64,000 nucleotides of DNA from Magnetospirillum sp902729445 (GTDB lineage: Bacteria; Pseudomonadota; Alphaproteobacteria; Rhodospirillales; Magnetospirillaceae): assembly GCF_902729445.1 (NCBI RefSeq), contig NZ_CACVCE010000056.1, forward strand, positions 62,001 to 126,000, written 5' to 3'. The notes beneath the pieces were generated by a model. The model saw nothing but the letters and a program-made list of their open reading frames with translations. It had not been told where the DNA came from and made no database searches. The position numbers and the translations under genes were made by a program. This document shows positions 1 through 14,261 of the stretch, one piece after another. The stretch's first letter is position 1. Every line of letters begins with the position of its first letter.

Positions 1-1852
1 TGGCGACCGTCCCGCTCAGGCGGTCATGGTCCAGGCTGGTCGGCACCACCGTCACCGCGGCACCGGCGCCGATGCGACCCAGATCATGTTCGGCGACATA
101 GGCGATGGCGACCGCTCCGGCATGTCCTTGGACCAAACCCAGCGGCAGGTGCACAGACACCCAGTCGCCGACATCCAGGGCCGGCGGCAGATCGAGCAGG
201 CGACCGTCATGGGGGGCGGTGATGTTCAGGCGCTCACGCTCGGCGACCAGGGCGGCATGTTCCGCCTGCAGGCGGGCGATGTCCTCGGTCAGGACCGACA
301 AACGCTCGCGATAGGCCATATCCAGCCGCGCGGTTTCCAACTCGCCCTGGCGACCGGCCAGTCGGGCATCGACGATGGCCAGGCGCCGCTCCAGGTCGGG
401 TGAATCGAAGCGATAGATCATCTGGCCGGCCCGCACCATCTGGCCGGGGCCGACCTGTCGCTCGGCCAGCCGGGCCGGGCCGGGCAGGTAAAGAATGGTG
501 ACCGGATGGGCGCGCACGATGGCCGGGGCCTCGATGCGGGTCGGCCACGGCAGGGCCAGAGCCACCAGCAAGGCGGCCAGCAGCCCCCCGGTCAGGCGCC
601 AGCGTTGCCGTTTCTCGATCAGCGGGCGACGCTTGATCCATTCGCGGATTTCGCTGACCAGCGGCATCAGCACGAACCAGCCGATTTCCACCGCGAACAG
701 CATGATGCCGACCGCCTTGATGAAGAAATGGTAGACCAGCACGGCGATGCCCAGGAACAAGGTCAGCCGATAGATCCACACCAGGACGGCAAAGGCGATC
801 ATGGCGGCGCGCTGGGCCGGCGCCATCGGCTCGGGCGCCGGCTCGCCCAGGTCGAACAAGACCTCGCGCAGCCACCAGCGCGCCATGGCGAAGGACCGGG
901 GATGCAGGTTGGGCAGTTCCAGCCCGTCCATCAGCAGGAAATAGCCGTCGAACCGCATGAACGGCGACAGGTTGATGATCAGCGACGACACCCACGACAG
1001 CGCCGCCAGCACGAAGGCCGCCTGCCGGGCCGGCCCGTCGGGCAGGAAGGCCCAGGCCAGGGTGGCCCAGGCGGCGATGGCCAACTCGGCCATGATGCCG
1101 GCGGCGCCGACCCGCAGGCGCTGGCGGCGCGACGCCAGCATCCACGCCTCGTTGACGTCGGTATAGAGCACCGGCCACATCACCAGGAAGGCCAGCCCCA
1201 TGGTCGGCACCCGACAGCCGTAATGCCGCGCGGTATAGGCGTGGGCCAGTTCGTGCGCTACCTTGACCACGGTCAGCGCCAGCCCATAGGCGGCCAGGCC
1301 GGACGGCGAGAAGGTATCGACCAAGGTGGCGGCGAATTCGTCCCAGCGACGCCCCACCAGCACCAGCCCGGCCAGCAGGGCCAAGGCGGTGGCGACCATG
1401 AAGCCCCGGCCGCCCAGCCAACGCACATGGTGCACGCTGGCCCCCAGCCAGCGGTCGGGGCGGACCAGCGGAATGCGGAAGAACAGGTAATGGTGCAACA
1501 GCCAGTTCCACCACGAATGTTTCTGCGCCGCCGCCCGCTCGATCAGCCGCGCGGTGTCGCGTGGCCCCATCGGCCGGGTCAACAGGTGGCCGGCCAGGAA
1601 CTGGGCCATCTGGCCGACGTCCTCGATATCGACCTGCAAGGTGGTGTGGTCGCGCAAATCCTGCGCCACCGCCCGGGCGTCGCCCAGATGCCAGCGGCTC
1701 AGCATCTCGAAGGCGGGCCAGCCGATGCGGTAGAAGCGGTTGCGCACCGGGTCGCGGATGGTCCAGGTGGGCGAGCCGTCATGCGCCGCCGGTCCGGAAT
1801 GCAACGACAGCTCCTCGCGAAGGGGCGGAAGCATCACCATATCAGTCATCAT
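1..1852 (-). CDS. Membrane M50 zinc metalloprotease fused to a HlyD-type arm (3' end cut by window edge)
   Basis: Read on the minus strand from ATG at 1852 (a second ATG follows at 1849), with GAGG seven bases upstream; the frame stays open to position 1, giving 617 visible residues. The first ~85 residues look like a PqqD-type winged-helix domain, with a stretch beginning DGSPTWTIRDPVRNRFYRIG. Several membrane segments follow, with the zinc motif HELAH at about residues 200-204 and a likely third ligand Asp at about 302 in RFDGYFLL, as in site-2-protease-like M50 enzymes. From about residue 440 the protein becomes a biotinyl-lipoyl/HlyD-like arm with a coiled coil (LERRLAIVDARLAGRQGELE). This is a putative inner-membrane protease that also acts as an adaptor. 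It is the last visible gene of a minus-strand locus with two adaptors, a TolC-like protein and a giant repeat protein. M50 assignment is firm; the role in export is inferred. Confidence 0.85.
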   Translation of the reverse strand, partial: MMTDMVMLPPLREELSLHSGPAAHDGSPTWTIRDPVRNRFYRIGWPAFEMLSRWHLGDARAVAQDLRDHTTLQVDIEDVGQMAQFLAGHLLTRPMGPRDTARLIERAAAQKHSWWNWLLHHYLFFRIPLVRPDRWLGASVHHVRWLGGRGFMVATALALLAGLVLVGRRWDEFAATLVDTFSPSGLAAYGLALTVVKVAHELAHAYTARHYGCRVPTMGLAFLVMWPVLYTDVNEAWMLASRRQRLRVGAAGIMAELAIAAWATLAWAFLPDGPARQAAFVLAALSWVSSLIINLSPFMRFDGYFLLMDGLELPNLHPRSFAMARWWLREVLFDLGEPAPEPMAPAQRAAMIAFAVLVWIYRLTLFLGIAVLVYHFFIKAVGIMLFAVEIGWFVLMPLVSEIREWIKRRPLIEKRQRWRLTGGLLAALLVALALPWPTRIEAPAIVRAHPVTILYLPGPARLAERQVGPGQMVRAGQMIYRFDSPDLERRLAIVDARLAGRQGELETARLDMAYRERLSVLTEDIARLQAEHAALVAERERLNITAPHDGRLLDLPPALDVGDWVSVHLPLGLVQGHAGAVAIAYVAEHDLGRIGAGAAVTVVPTSLDHDRLSGTVA

Positions 1853-1893
1853 GGGCGACCTCGATGCGATGGTCGCGACACGGAGTGACGACG

Positions 1894-2169
1894 ATGTGGC
1901 GCCTGGCTGTGATCGCCGCCCTGGTGGCGGCTTGGCCGGCATGGGCCGGCGAGGTGGGCTCTTCGAACCGTCAGATCGCGGTGACGCTTGAGCGTTTTGA
2001 CAAGAATGTCGGGCTCGAGCCCTTGCGCGAGGCCGAAATGATGCTGGCCGAGGATTCCCGGGCCAGACAGCCCGACCGGATGCGCGCTGCCACCATCGAC
2101 CTGATGTTGATCAACAATGATTGGGGCCAGGGATCGCGCTTTCTCGAGGACCGCCGCCTGCATCGTTAG
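1894..2169 (+). CDS. Small secreted protein of unknown function (91 aa)
   Basis: ATG at 1894 is preceded by GGAG eight bases upstream. The product starts with a clear Sec signal peptide, MWRLAVIAALVAAWPAWA, cleaved before GEV. The mature part is about 73 residues, charged and probably helical, without cysteines. I do not recognise a family. It is divergent from the M50 gene (start codons about 40 bp apart) and its last bases overlap the 3' end of the adaptor gene on the other strand. Its position inside the export locus suggests a periplasmic accessory role, but that is inference. It could be a false ORF, yet the signal peptide and ribosome site together make it credible. Confidence 0.6.
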   Translation: MWRLAVIAALVAAWPAWAGEVGSSNRQIAVTLERFDKNVGLEPLREAEMMLAEDSRARQPDRMRAATIDLMLINNDWGQGSRFLEDRRLHR

Positions 2170-3479
2170 AATCCCAGGCTGGACCGGATGATCCCCAGCG
2201 GTCGCCGGGCCAGCCAATAGATCAGCGGTACCCGCCGTCCATCCAGGCGGGCCGTTCCCTTGCGGCCCAGCCGGGCATGGCTGTCGGGGGCAAGCCTGGC
2301 CCTGACCCGGTGGGCCATCTGGCCGTCGGGGCGGGCGATGGACTCGTAGGTGACATAGAGCAGCGACGCCGACAGCGCCGACAGCGGGTCGGAATTCAGG
2401 AACACCGTCACCGGCCCACCGGCTTCCAGAAGGATCAGGTCGGCCGGGGCCAGCCAGGCTTCGACCTCGACCTCGTCCGGGTCGGCGATGGCCAGGATGC
2501 GCTCGCCCACCGCCACCGGCCGGCCCTGCCATTCGGCCGGATCGTCCAAGATGGCGGTGCCGGCGCGCGGGGCCTTGATCCGGCTGCGGTCCAACTGGTC
2601 GGCCAATTGCGCCAACTCGGCGCTGCGTTCCTCGATGCGGGCCTTGATCACCGCCACCTGGGCCTTGGCCTTGGGGTCGAAGAAGGATTGCTGGGTCACC
2701 TGGTCCAGTTCGGCCTGGGCGGTGGCCACCGCCTTGCGCGCCACTTCGGCGCGGCCTTCCAGGGTGGTGCGGTCCAGGCTGGCCAGCAAAGTGCCGGCCG
2801 CCACCTCCTGGTTGGGGGTGACCAGGATGGCCTCGATGGTGCCGTCCATCGGCGCGCGAATCACCGCCGGCCGGCTGGCGACGATCTCGGCCGGCGCCAG
2901 TACCGACAACCGCACCGGAAAGATCAGGGCCAGCAGCAAGGCCGCCGCCGCCGCCAGGCGCAGGCGCGGGGTGTGGCGGATGCGCCGCACCCAGGTCTGC
3001 CACGGCGCCGGCCGGTCGCGGGCGGCCAGGGCGAAGGCGGCCATCAATGCCGCCCGCTCGGTCAGGGTCAGGTCGGCCTCGGTCCAAGGTGCCTCGCGGG
3101 CCAGCAGCAAGGTGCCGAATTTGCGCCCGTCCGGCCCGGTCAGCGGCAGCCACAAGGCACAGGCCGGCAGCCAGTCGCCCCATTCGGCACCATCCTGGCT
3201 GTTCAGGGCCGTGGCCCCGGCCACCAGCGGTCGGTCGGCGGCCAGATGCCGGCACGCCCGCTCGACCCATTGGGCGAAGGGCGACGACCGCTCGACCGCA
3301 TCGACGCCCGACACCGCCAGCAAGGCGCCGTCGGCGGAAAACAGCGCCGCCTGGCGGTACTCGACCAGCATACGGATGTCGTTGACGATGACGAAGTGCA
3401 GGGCGGCCGCATTCTCGGCGGTGCGAATCTGTTGTTCCAGCGCCAGCAGGGCGGCCAGTGGCGATAGCTCGGCGCTCAC
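2166..3479 (-). CDS. HlyD-family adaptor with GAF-like cytoplasmic N-terminal domain (437 aa)
   Basis: The start is GTG at 3479, overlapping the TGA of the upstream adaptor by four bases (GTGA), so the two are translationally coupled. Residues about 15-155 form a soluble alpha/beta domain that reads like a GAF domain (LHFVIVNDIRMLVEYRQAAL, later WLPLTGPDGRKFGTLLL). One membrane helix lies at about 174-192 (LRLAAAAALLLALIFPV). The periplasmic part has a lipoyl half-motif (IRAPMDGTIEAILV), a coiled-coil hairpin and a beta-barrel, as in HlyD/membrane-fusion proteins. Family members normally have only a short cytosolic tail, so the GAF-like head is unusual and may sense a ligand or dock a partner. 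The gene is downstream of the second adaptor and upstream of the M50-HlyD gene, all on the minus strand. Confidence 0.8.
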   Translation of the reverse strand: MSAELSPLAALLALEQQIRTAENAAALHFVIVNDIRMLVEYRQAALFSADGALLAVSGVDAVERSSPFAQWVERACRHLAADRPLVAGATALNSQDGAEWGDWLPACALWLPLTGPDGRKFGTLLLAREAPWTEADLTLTERAALMAAFALAARDRPAPWQTWVRRIRHTPRLRLAAAAALLLALIFPVRLSVLAPAEIVASRPAVIRAPMDGTIEAILVTPNQEVAAGTLLASLDRTTLEGRAEVARKAVATAQAELDQVTQQSFFDPKAKAQVAVIKARIEERSAELAQLADQLDRSRIKAPRAGTAILDDPAEWQGRPVAVGERILAIADPDEVEVEAWLAPADLILLEAGGPVTVFLNSDPLSALSASLLYVTYESIARPDGQMAHRVRARLAPDSHARLGRKGTARLDGRRVPLIYWLARRPLGIIRSSLGF

Positions 3480-4204
3480 GGCGCGCCGGGTGCCCCGGTC
3501 ACCCGCCCGGTCATCCCGGCCATCAATTCGGTGCTGTCGGCCTTGATCTCGGCCACCACCTTGACCGAGTGGCTGACGGCATCGACCTTGGCGCCGATGC
3601 GCACCACCTTGGCGGCATAGCTTTTCTTGGTTTCCTCGACCGCCACCTGGATGATCGCCCCCGGCTTGACGCTTCTGACCCACGCCGACGGCACGATGAA
3701 CTCGGCCTCGATGGTGGAATCGTCGATGATCTCCAGCACCGGCTGGCCGGCCTGGACATATTGGTGGGGCCTGGCCTTCTGCTCGACCACGCGACCCGAG
3801 AAGGGGGCGTGAATGGCGCATTTGGACAAGATCGCCCGAGCCGATTGCGCCTTGGCCTGAGCGACGGCGGCTTCCGATGCCGCCTTTTCGGTTTCCAGTT
3901 GGCCGGCCGAGTTCAGTTCCAGCAGGCGCTTGTGCACAATCTTCGATCGCTCGGCCGCCGCCAGGACGGCCTGGGCCTCTTCGAACTGGGCGCGCTGGAT
4001 GGTGCAATCCAGCGCCACCAGCACCTGGCCCTCGCGGAAACGCTCGCCTTCCTTGACGGCGATGCGGTCGATCTTGGCCGCCAGCTCCGACGACAAGGTG
4101 GTGTATTGAACCGCGACCAGTTGGACCGGGATGACCGCCTCCTGCCCGCCGGCCGGGGTGGCGGCCAGCAGGCAAAGCGCCATCACGGCGCCCCGGTACC
4201 TCAT
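3476..4204 (-). CDS. Periplasmic adaptor (HlyD/RND-MFP type, 242 aa)
   Basis: ATG at 4204 overlaps the TGA of the upstream TolC-like gene (ATGA). The product begins MRYRGAVMALCLLAATPAGG, a signal peptide, then carries the split lipoyl domain (IDRIAVKEGERFREGQVLVA and IHAPFSGRVVEQKARPHQYV), a short alpha-hairpin and a beta-barrel ending GMTGRVTG. The size is small for the family, consistent with a minimal periplasmic adaptor. With the neighbouring TolC-like lipoprotein and the membrane-anchored GAF-HlyD protein it probably forms the periplasmic conduit of one exporter. Confidence 0.85.
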   Translation of the reverse strand: MRYRGAVMALCLLAATPAGGQEAVIPVQLVAVQYTTLSSELAAKIDRIAVKEGERFREGQVLVALDCTIQRAQFEEAQAVLAAAERSKIVHKRLLELNSAGQLETEKAASEAAVAQAKAQSARAILSKCAIHAPFSGRVVEQKARPHQYVQAGQPVLEIIDDSTIEAEFIVPSAWVRSVKPGAIIQVAVEETKKSYAAKVVRIGAKVDAVSHSVKVVAEIKADSTELMAGMTGRVTGAPGAP

Positions 4205-5883
4205 GGGTTCGACTCGGCCACCAGGGTTTGGATGTGGTCGCGCATCGCCTGTTCCTGGGGCTCGGGCTTGACCGACAGCCATTCGCCGATGGACTCGATC
4301 AGACCCTTCAGTCGGTCAGCCGTCGACGCCGGTTCGGCCAGCTCCGCCGGCTCGGACGAGGCCGCCGGAAGGGGCGCGGCTGCCGGTTCGGCCGGAACGG
4401 CGGCCAGGCTTTCGCTCAAGGAGTCCAGATCGTGGCCGGCCACCTCGGCGGGCAGCGGGTCGATGCCGATGGTGGCCTGCAGCTTGCCGAAGGCCGATTG
4501 CATCTGGGCATAGGTCTGGTAGCGGCGCAACTCGGCGGCGATGGCCGAGGTCTCGGTGGTGACGCGCTCGATCTCGTTGGCGGTGCCGCCGCGGCTTTGG
4601 TTGTCGGATGCCGCCGCCAGCCGGGTCTCGATCTTCCACAGCTTGTCGGCGCGGTCGAACTGGCGCGCCGCCGACTTGAACTGGTGCGACACCACATGCA
4701 CCTGGGCCAGCACCGCCATGCGCAACGCCAGCCGCTTGGCGGTGGCCACCTGCTCGGTCTTGTCGGCATGGTCCAGCCGGTCGGGCGCCGACAAAAGGTT
4801 CAACAGGTTCCAGCTCAGCTTGGCGCCGGCTTCGTACCAGCGGTTTTCCATCAGGAAGGAATTGTGGTCGTACTGGCGCGACAGGCTGAAATTGATGCCG
4901 GGCAGCAGCTTCAGGATTTCCTTGCGGGTCTCGTCGGCGGTGATGCGGCCCTGATAATCCTGCTCGCGCACATCGGGGTTGTTGGCCAGCGCCTGCTCTT
5001 CCATGGTTTCCAGCGAGGCCGACCATTCCGGGATCGGCATGGCGGTGGTGGCGGGCACCGCCAGGCGGAAATCGCTGCCGGGGGCCATGTTGATCAGGGC
5101 GGCCAGCTCGGCCTTGGCGCTGGTCAGCTCCTGGTCGATGGCTTCGAGCTGGCGGATGCTTTCCAGCAGGGTCTTTTGGATGCGCAAGCTTTCGGTCGGG
5201 TTGCGCAGCCGCTCGTTCTCGACCTTCTCGGCGTCGTTCAGGGCGTTTTCGGCCAGGGTGATCACGCTGACCACCTTGTCCTTCAGCGCCTGGGCGGCGG
5301 CCGCCCGCCAGAACGAGAAGCGCACTTCCTGGGCCAGGTTGGCCACCGCCTTGCGGCGACGCTCGGCGGCGATCAGGGCACGGTCGGCGTTCTGCTTGGC
5401 CGAATAATAGCTGGCGCCGAAATCCAGGATGTTCCAGGTCAGGCCCAGATCGGCGGTGATGGCGTCGCGGTCGGCCGAATAGGTCGGGTTCGAGCTGCTG
5501 CTGGTGGTCTGGGTGTAATAATCGCGTGAGCGCGTCGCGTTGGCTTCCGAGCGGCCGGTATAGCCGGCATTGGCGGCGATCTTGGGCAACAGGTCGAAGC
5601 GCGACAGATCCAGCTGCCCCAGGGCCAGCGTTTCCTCCATCATCTTGGCGCGCTTGTCCAGATTGTACTTCAGCACCCGGGCCAGCGCGTCTTCCAGGGT
5701 CAGCGGCTTGGTCAGCGCCGGCTGTCCCTCGAACATCGCCTTGCGGTCGGCCGAAGCCGCCGCCTGGAAGTCCGACGGCGTGAAGGGCTCGGGCGTTACC
5801 GCGCAGGCCGACAGCAGCACCAGGGTCGAGGCCGCGGCCAACAGGCGGGCGGCGCGGGAAGCGGAACCGGTCGAATTCGTCAT
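4201..5883 (-). CDS. TolC-family outer-membrane lipoprotein (about 560 aa)
   Basis: The product has a lipoprotein signal peptide ending LLSAC, followed by two long helical coiled-coil repeats typical of the outer membrane efflux protein family. The first half includes RFDLLPKIAANAGYTGRSEA and the second LKLLPGINFSLSRQY, the expected duplicated pattern. A Pro/Ala-rich tail (about residues 500-530) follows. I prefer ATG 5883 because it gives a normal 27-residue signal sequence and has a GGGGG stretch upstream; ATG 5913 or 5910 would add ten residues. It lies two to thirty bases after the giant repeat gene and overlaps the next adaptor by four bases, so it is in the same operon. Role: outer-membrane channel. 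Confidence 0.85.
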   Translation of the reverse strand: MTNSTGSASRAARLLAAASTLVLLSACAVTPEPFTPSDFQAAASADRKAMFEGQPALTKPLTLEDALARVLKYNLDKRAKMMEETLALGQLDLSRFDLLPKIAANAGYTGRSEANATRSRDYYTQTTSSSSNPTYSADRDAITADLGLTWNILDFGASYYSAKQNADRALIAAERRRKAVANLAQEVRFSFWRAAAAQALKDKVVSVITLAENALNDAEKVENERLRNPTESLRIQKTLLESIRQLEAIDQELTSAKAELAALINMAPGSDFRLAVPATTAMPIPEWSASLETMEEQALANNPDVREQDYQGRITADETRKEILKLLPGINFSLSRQYDHNSFLMENRWYEAGAKLSWNLLNLLSAPDRLDHADKTEQVATAKRLALRMAVLAQVHVVSHQFKSAARQFDRADKLWKIETRLAAASDNQSRGGTANEIERVTTETSAIAAELRRYQTYAQMQSAFGKLQATIGIDPLPAEVAGHDLDSLSESLAAVPAEPAAAPLPAASSEPAELAEPASTADRLKGLIESIGEWLSVKPEPQEQAMRDHIQTLVAESNP

Positions 5884-5915
5884 GAAACCCAATACCCCCT
5901 GAACCTTCATCATGC

Positions 5916-11972
<6,057 letters not shown>

Positions 11973-12311
11973 GGCGGATCCAGTCAGGGAAAGCGCATCA
12001 AGGCCACACAATGGCCCGGGAATGGGCTGCGGCCGGTCGTGGGGGAATTGGTTGCTTTCGGCAATGTCAAGGAAATGGGAGGCCCTTCAGCGTGTTCTAA
12101 AAGTTGCTTTGCATTGTGGAGCATAACTGATCGCAAATTCAAGTAATGATATGTGACGGCGCCCGGATAAATTCGAAACATGGAAAAGTCCAGTCCATTC
12201 CCAGCCAAGGCGGGGTGTCTGGCTTCCCATGGGCGACTGCGCTGGTCTGTTCGCGCCGTTGGTGCGGGGCTGAATGGCGAGAGGATGCGCACAGACTAGT
12301 CGGCTCATGGT

Positions 12312-12325
12312 GGGAGTAAACTCCC
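12312..12325. promoter_or_regulatory. Perfect palindrome, operator-like
   Basis: GGGAGT-AA-ACTCCC, a 14-bp dyad in the AT-rich part of the divergent intergenic region. It could be an operator or a short hairpin; no factor can be named. Confidence 0.35.
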
Positions 12326-12400
12326 GTATACATAGAACAGAAAAAGACTAATTGCATTTTATAAAGGAATTGATAGGGTGTTTAGGCAGCCTTGGGGGGA

Positions 12401-12420
12401 CGTTATGTGCTGGTATAACG
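12401..12420. promoter_or_regulatory. Inverted repeat CGTTAT-N8-ATAACG, operator-like
   Basis: Two perfect six-base half sites separated by eight bases, about 240 bp upstream of the first collar-protein gene. The symmetry and spacing fit a dimeric regulator. Factor unknown. Confidence 0.35.
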
Positions 12421-12656
12421 CGCATAGAAGGTTTTTGCCTCGACCTGATAACTTTTCCGCTTGTGGCTTGCCGCCGGCGATACGAGGCGGAATCCCTGAG
12501 ATGACCGGCACGCTCGCTTCGATGGAGAACCGCAAGACAGGTGTCCTGCCGAGCCCTCGTCTCGCCCCTGCGTTTGTTTGCTGATCGTTCCATCCAAGGG
12601 CGGCCGAAAGGTTTGTCATGCCCTTGGCGTTTCAACCAAAACTTGGAGGTGTGCCC

Positions 12657-13427
12657 ATGCTCGGTTCGTCGAAATCCCTGTTTCTATCCGGAAGCGCCGC
12701 CGTGATCCTGGCTGCCGGCCTGATGATCGCCGATACCAACCCCGCCCATGCGTGCAGTGCCGATCCCGTTATCGGCGAGGTGTGCGTCTATGCCTTCAAT
12801 TGGTGTCCCGACGGCTTCCTGCCTGCCGATGGACGGAGCCTGCAGGTCAACGCCTATCAGGCGCTTTACTCGCTGATCGGGAACACCTATGGCCCGACCT
12901 CGCCGGGGACCGCCTTCAATCTACCCGACCTGCGCGGCCGCAGCGTGATCGGGACCGGCCAGGGCACCGGTCTGTCGCCGATTCAGATCGGCTTTAAGCG
13001 CGGCCAGGAATCGGTGCTCTTGACCTCGTCCCAGGTCCCGCTGGTTGCCCATACCCATCAGGCCACCTTTGTCGGTACCGGCGGCGGCAGTTCGACGCCG
13101 ACTACGGTCACGGTCCCGGTGGGAACCGGCACCGGCACCGCCTCGACCGTTACCAGCGGCCAGACGGTTTACCTGTCGGGCGCCGCCATCAACAACCAGA
13201 ACCCCGATCCGGTGACCCTGAGCGGCCCTTACACCACCTCCAAGCCGACTTCGACCGCCAATCTGGGCGGCATCTCCGCCACGGGTGGTGGCGGCGGCAT
13301 CACCGGCGGCACCGTCACCGTCGGCCCCGCCGGGCAGGCCGCGACCACCGCGGTTCCGACCCTTCCTCCGCAGATCGGTCAAACGGTCTGCATCGCGGTC
13401 AACGGCATCTACCCGACCCGCCCCTGA
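12657..13427 (+). CDS. Secreted phage-tail-collar-domain protein 1 (256 aa)
   Basis: ATG 12657 has a strong GGAGGT ribosome site six bases upstream, so the longer in-frame start at 12618 is unlikely. The product has a signal peptide (SLFLSGSAAVILAAGLMIA, cleaved near AHA|C). A tail-collar domain follows, with the hallmarks VCVYAFNWCPDGFLPADGR, ALYSLIGNTYG and FNLPDLRGRSVIGTGQG. The C-terminal half is Gly/Thr-rich, with LPPQIGQTVCIAVNGIYP at the end, as in microcystin-dependent (MdpB-type) collar proteins. Four cysteines in the mature part may form disulfides. It is followed 16 bp later by a paralogue. Function unknown; likely an extracellular or cell-surface protein. Confidence 0.85.
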   Translation: MLGSSKSLFLSGSAAVILAAGLMIADTNPAHACSADPVIGEVCVYAFNWCPDGFLPADGRSLQVNAYQALYSLIGNTYGPTSPGTAFNLPDLRGRSVIGTGQGTGLSPIQIGFKRGQESVLLTSSQVPLVAHTHQATFVGTGGGSSTPTTVTVPVGTGTGTASTVTSGQTVYLSGAAINNQNPDPVTLSGPYTTSKPTSTANLGGISATGGGGGITGGTVTVGPAGQAATTAVPTLPPQIGQTVCIAVNGIYPTRP

Positions 13428-13443
13428 TGGACGGAGCAAATCC

Positions 13444-14211
13444 ATGATCGCATATTCGAAAGCGCTTCTATCGTCGGGGGCTGCCGTACTGGCGTTGTCG
13501 GCCGGCCTGATCGTCGCCGATGCATCGCCGGCCCAGGCCTGCGGGGTCGATCCCACCATCGGCGAGGTCTGTGTGTTCGCCTTCAGGTGGTGTCCAGAAG
13601 GTTATGTTTCGGCAAGCGGCCAGCAACTGGCCGTGAACGAATACGCGGCCTTGTACTCGCTGGTCCAAAATATCTATGGCGGGAATTCTCAAAACTTCGG
13701 CGTGCCCGACATGCGCGGCCGCAATGTCGTCTCCACCGGTCAGGGACCCGGCACGAGTCTGGTCCAGTTGGGCGCCAAGGCCGGCCAGGAATATCAGCTC
13801 CTTTCCATCAATGCGGTGCCTCTGGTTCCCCACGACCACACGGCAAGCTTTACCGGAACCGGCGGAGGAGTCGGCTCGCCTTTGGCGGTGACGATCTCGG
13901 CGGGGACCGGGACCGGCAATGCCTCGACCGCCAGTGCGGGCCAGACCGTCTATCTGTCGGGTAGTGCCATCGCCAACCAGAATCCCGATCCGGTGACTCT
14001 GAGCGGCCCTTACGCCACCGGCACGCCGGCGACGTTCGGCAATCTTGGCGGGATCATCGTCAGCGGCGGCGGCGGCGGCATTACCGGCGGCACCGTCACG
14101 CTTGCTCCTGCGGGCAATACGCCGACGGTGCCGATGTCGATCATTCCGCCGCAAATGGGTTTGACCTACTGCATCGTCGGGCAGGGACTTTACCCCAATA
14201 GGCCGAATTGA
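13444..14211 (+). CDS. Secreted phage-tail-collar-domain protein 2 (255 aa), paralogue of the previous gene
   Basis: ATG 13444 follows GGAGC. It has the same layout as its neighbour: a signal peptide (AAVLALSAGLIVADASPAQA|C), EVCVFAFRWCPEGYVSASGQ, ALYSLVQNIYGGN, FGVPDMRGRNVVSTGQG, and an end with IPPQMGLTYCIVGQGLYP. The shared stretches such as NQNPDPVTLSGPY show a recent tandem duplication. The two genes are spaced 16 bp apart and end at a strong hairpin, so they form a two-gene operon. Confidence 0.85.
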   Translation: MIAYSKALLSSGAAVLALSAGLIVADASPAQACGVDPTIGEVCVFAFRWCPEGYVSASGQQLAVNEYAALYSLVQNIYGGNSQNFGVPDMRGRNVVSTGQGPGTSLVQLGAKAGQEYQLLSINAVPLVPHDHTASFTGTGGGVGSPLAVTISAGTGTGNASTASAGQTVYLSGSAIANQNPDPVTLSGPYATGTPATFGNLGGIIVSGGGGGITGGTVTLAPAGNTPTVPMSIIPPQMGLTYCIVGQGLYPNRPN

Positions 14212-14221
14212 GCATCTGAGC

Positions 14222-14250
14222 GGGCGCCGGGCGACCATCGCCCGGCGCCC
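14222..14250. terminator. Perfect 13-bp hairpin between convergent genes
   Basis: GGGCGCCGGGCGA, a three-base loop, then the exact complement. It lies between the stop codons of the plus-strand collar operon and the minus-strand pit gene. No T-run follows on either side, so it is a terminator-like or 3'-protecting hairpin serving both strands. Confidence 0.65.
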
Positions 14251-14261
14251 TGACTCGGGCG

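Larger units (their letters stand above)
11973..12656. other. Divergent 680-bp intergenic region
   Basis: No convincing gene is present. The region separates the minus-strand giant-protein locus from the plus-strand collar genes and must hold both promoters. It is more AT-rich than the surroundings from about 12100 to 12440. Two perfect palindromes are visible (12312-12325 and 12401-12420). A possible plus-strand promoter lies between them, TTGCAT near 12352 with TAGGGT about 16 bases further, but it is weak. Short open frames around 12350-12640 overlap each other on both strands and lack ribosome sites. Confidence 0.6.

Noticed and set aside
234..1514. 426-residue minus-strand ORF
   Set aside because: Low-complexity Arg/Gly/Ala-rich translation in another frame of the M50 gene; no motif and no ribosome site.
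12420..12600. c-di-GMP or other known riboswitch before the collar genes
   Set aside because: None of the conserved core sequences could be matched by eye; only short dyads are present.
12348..12635. Short ORFs on both strands before the collar genes
   Set aside because: They overlap each other in several frames, have no ribosome site or signal peptide, and lie in a control region.
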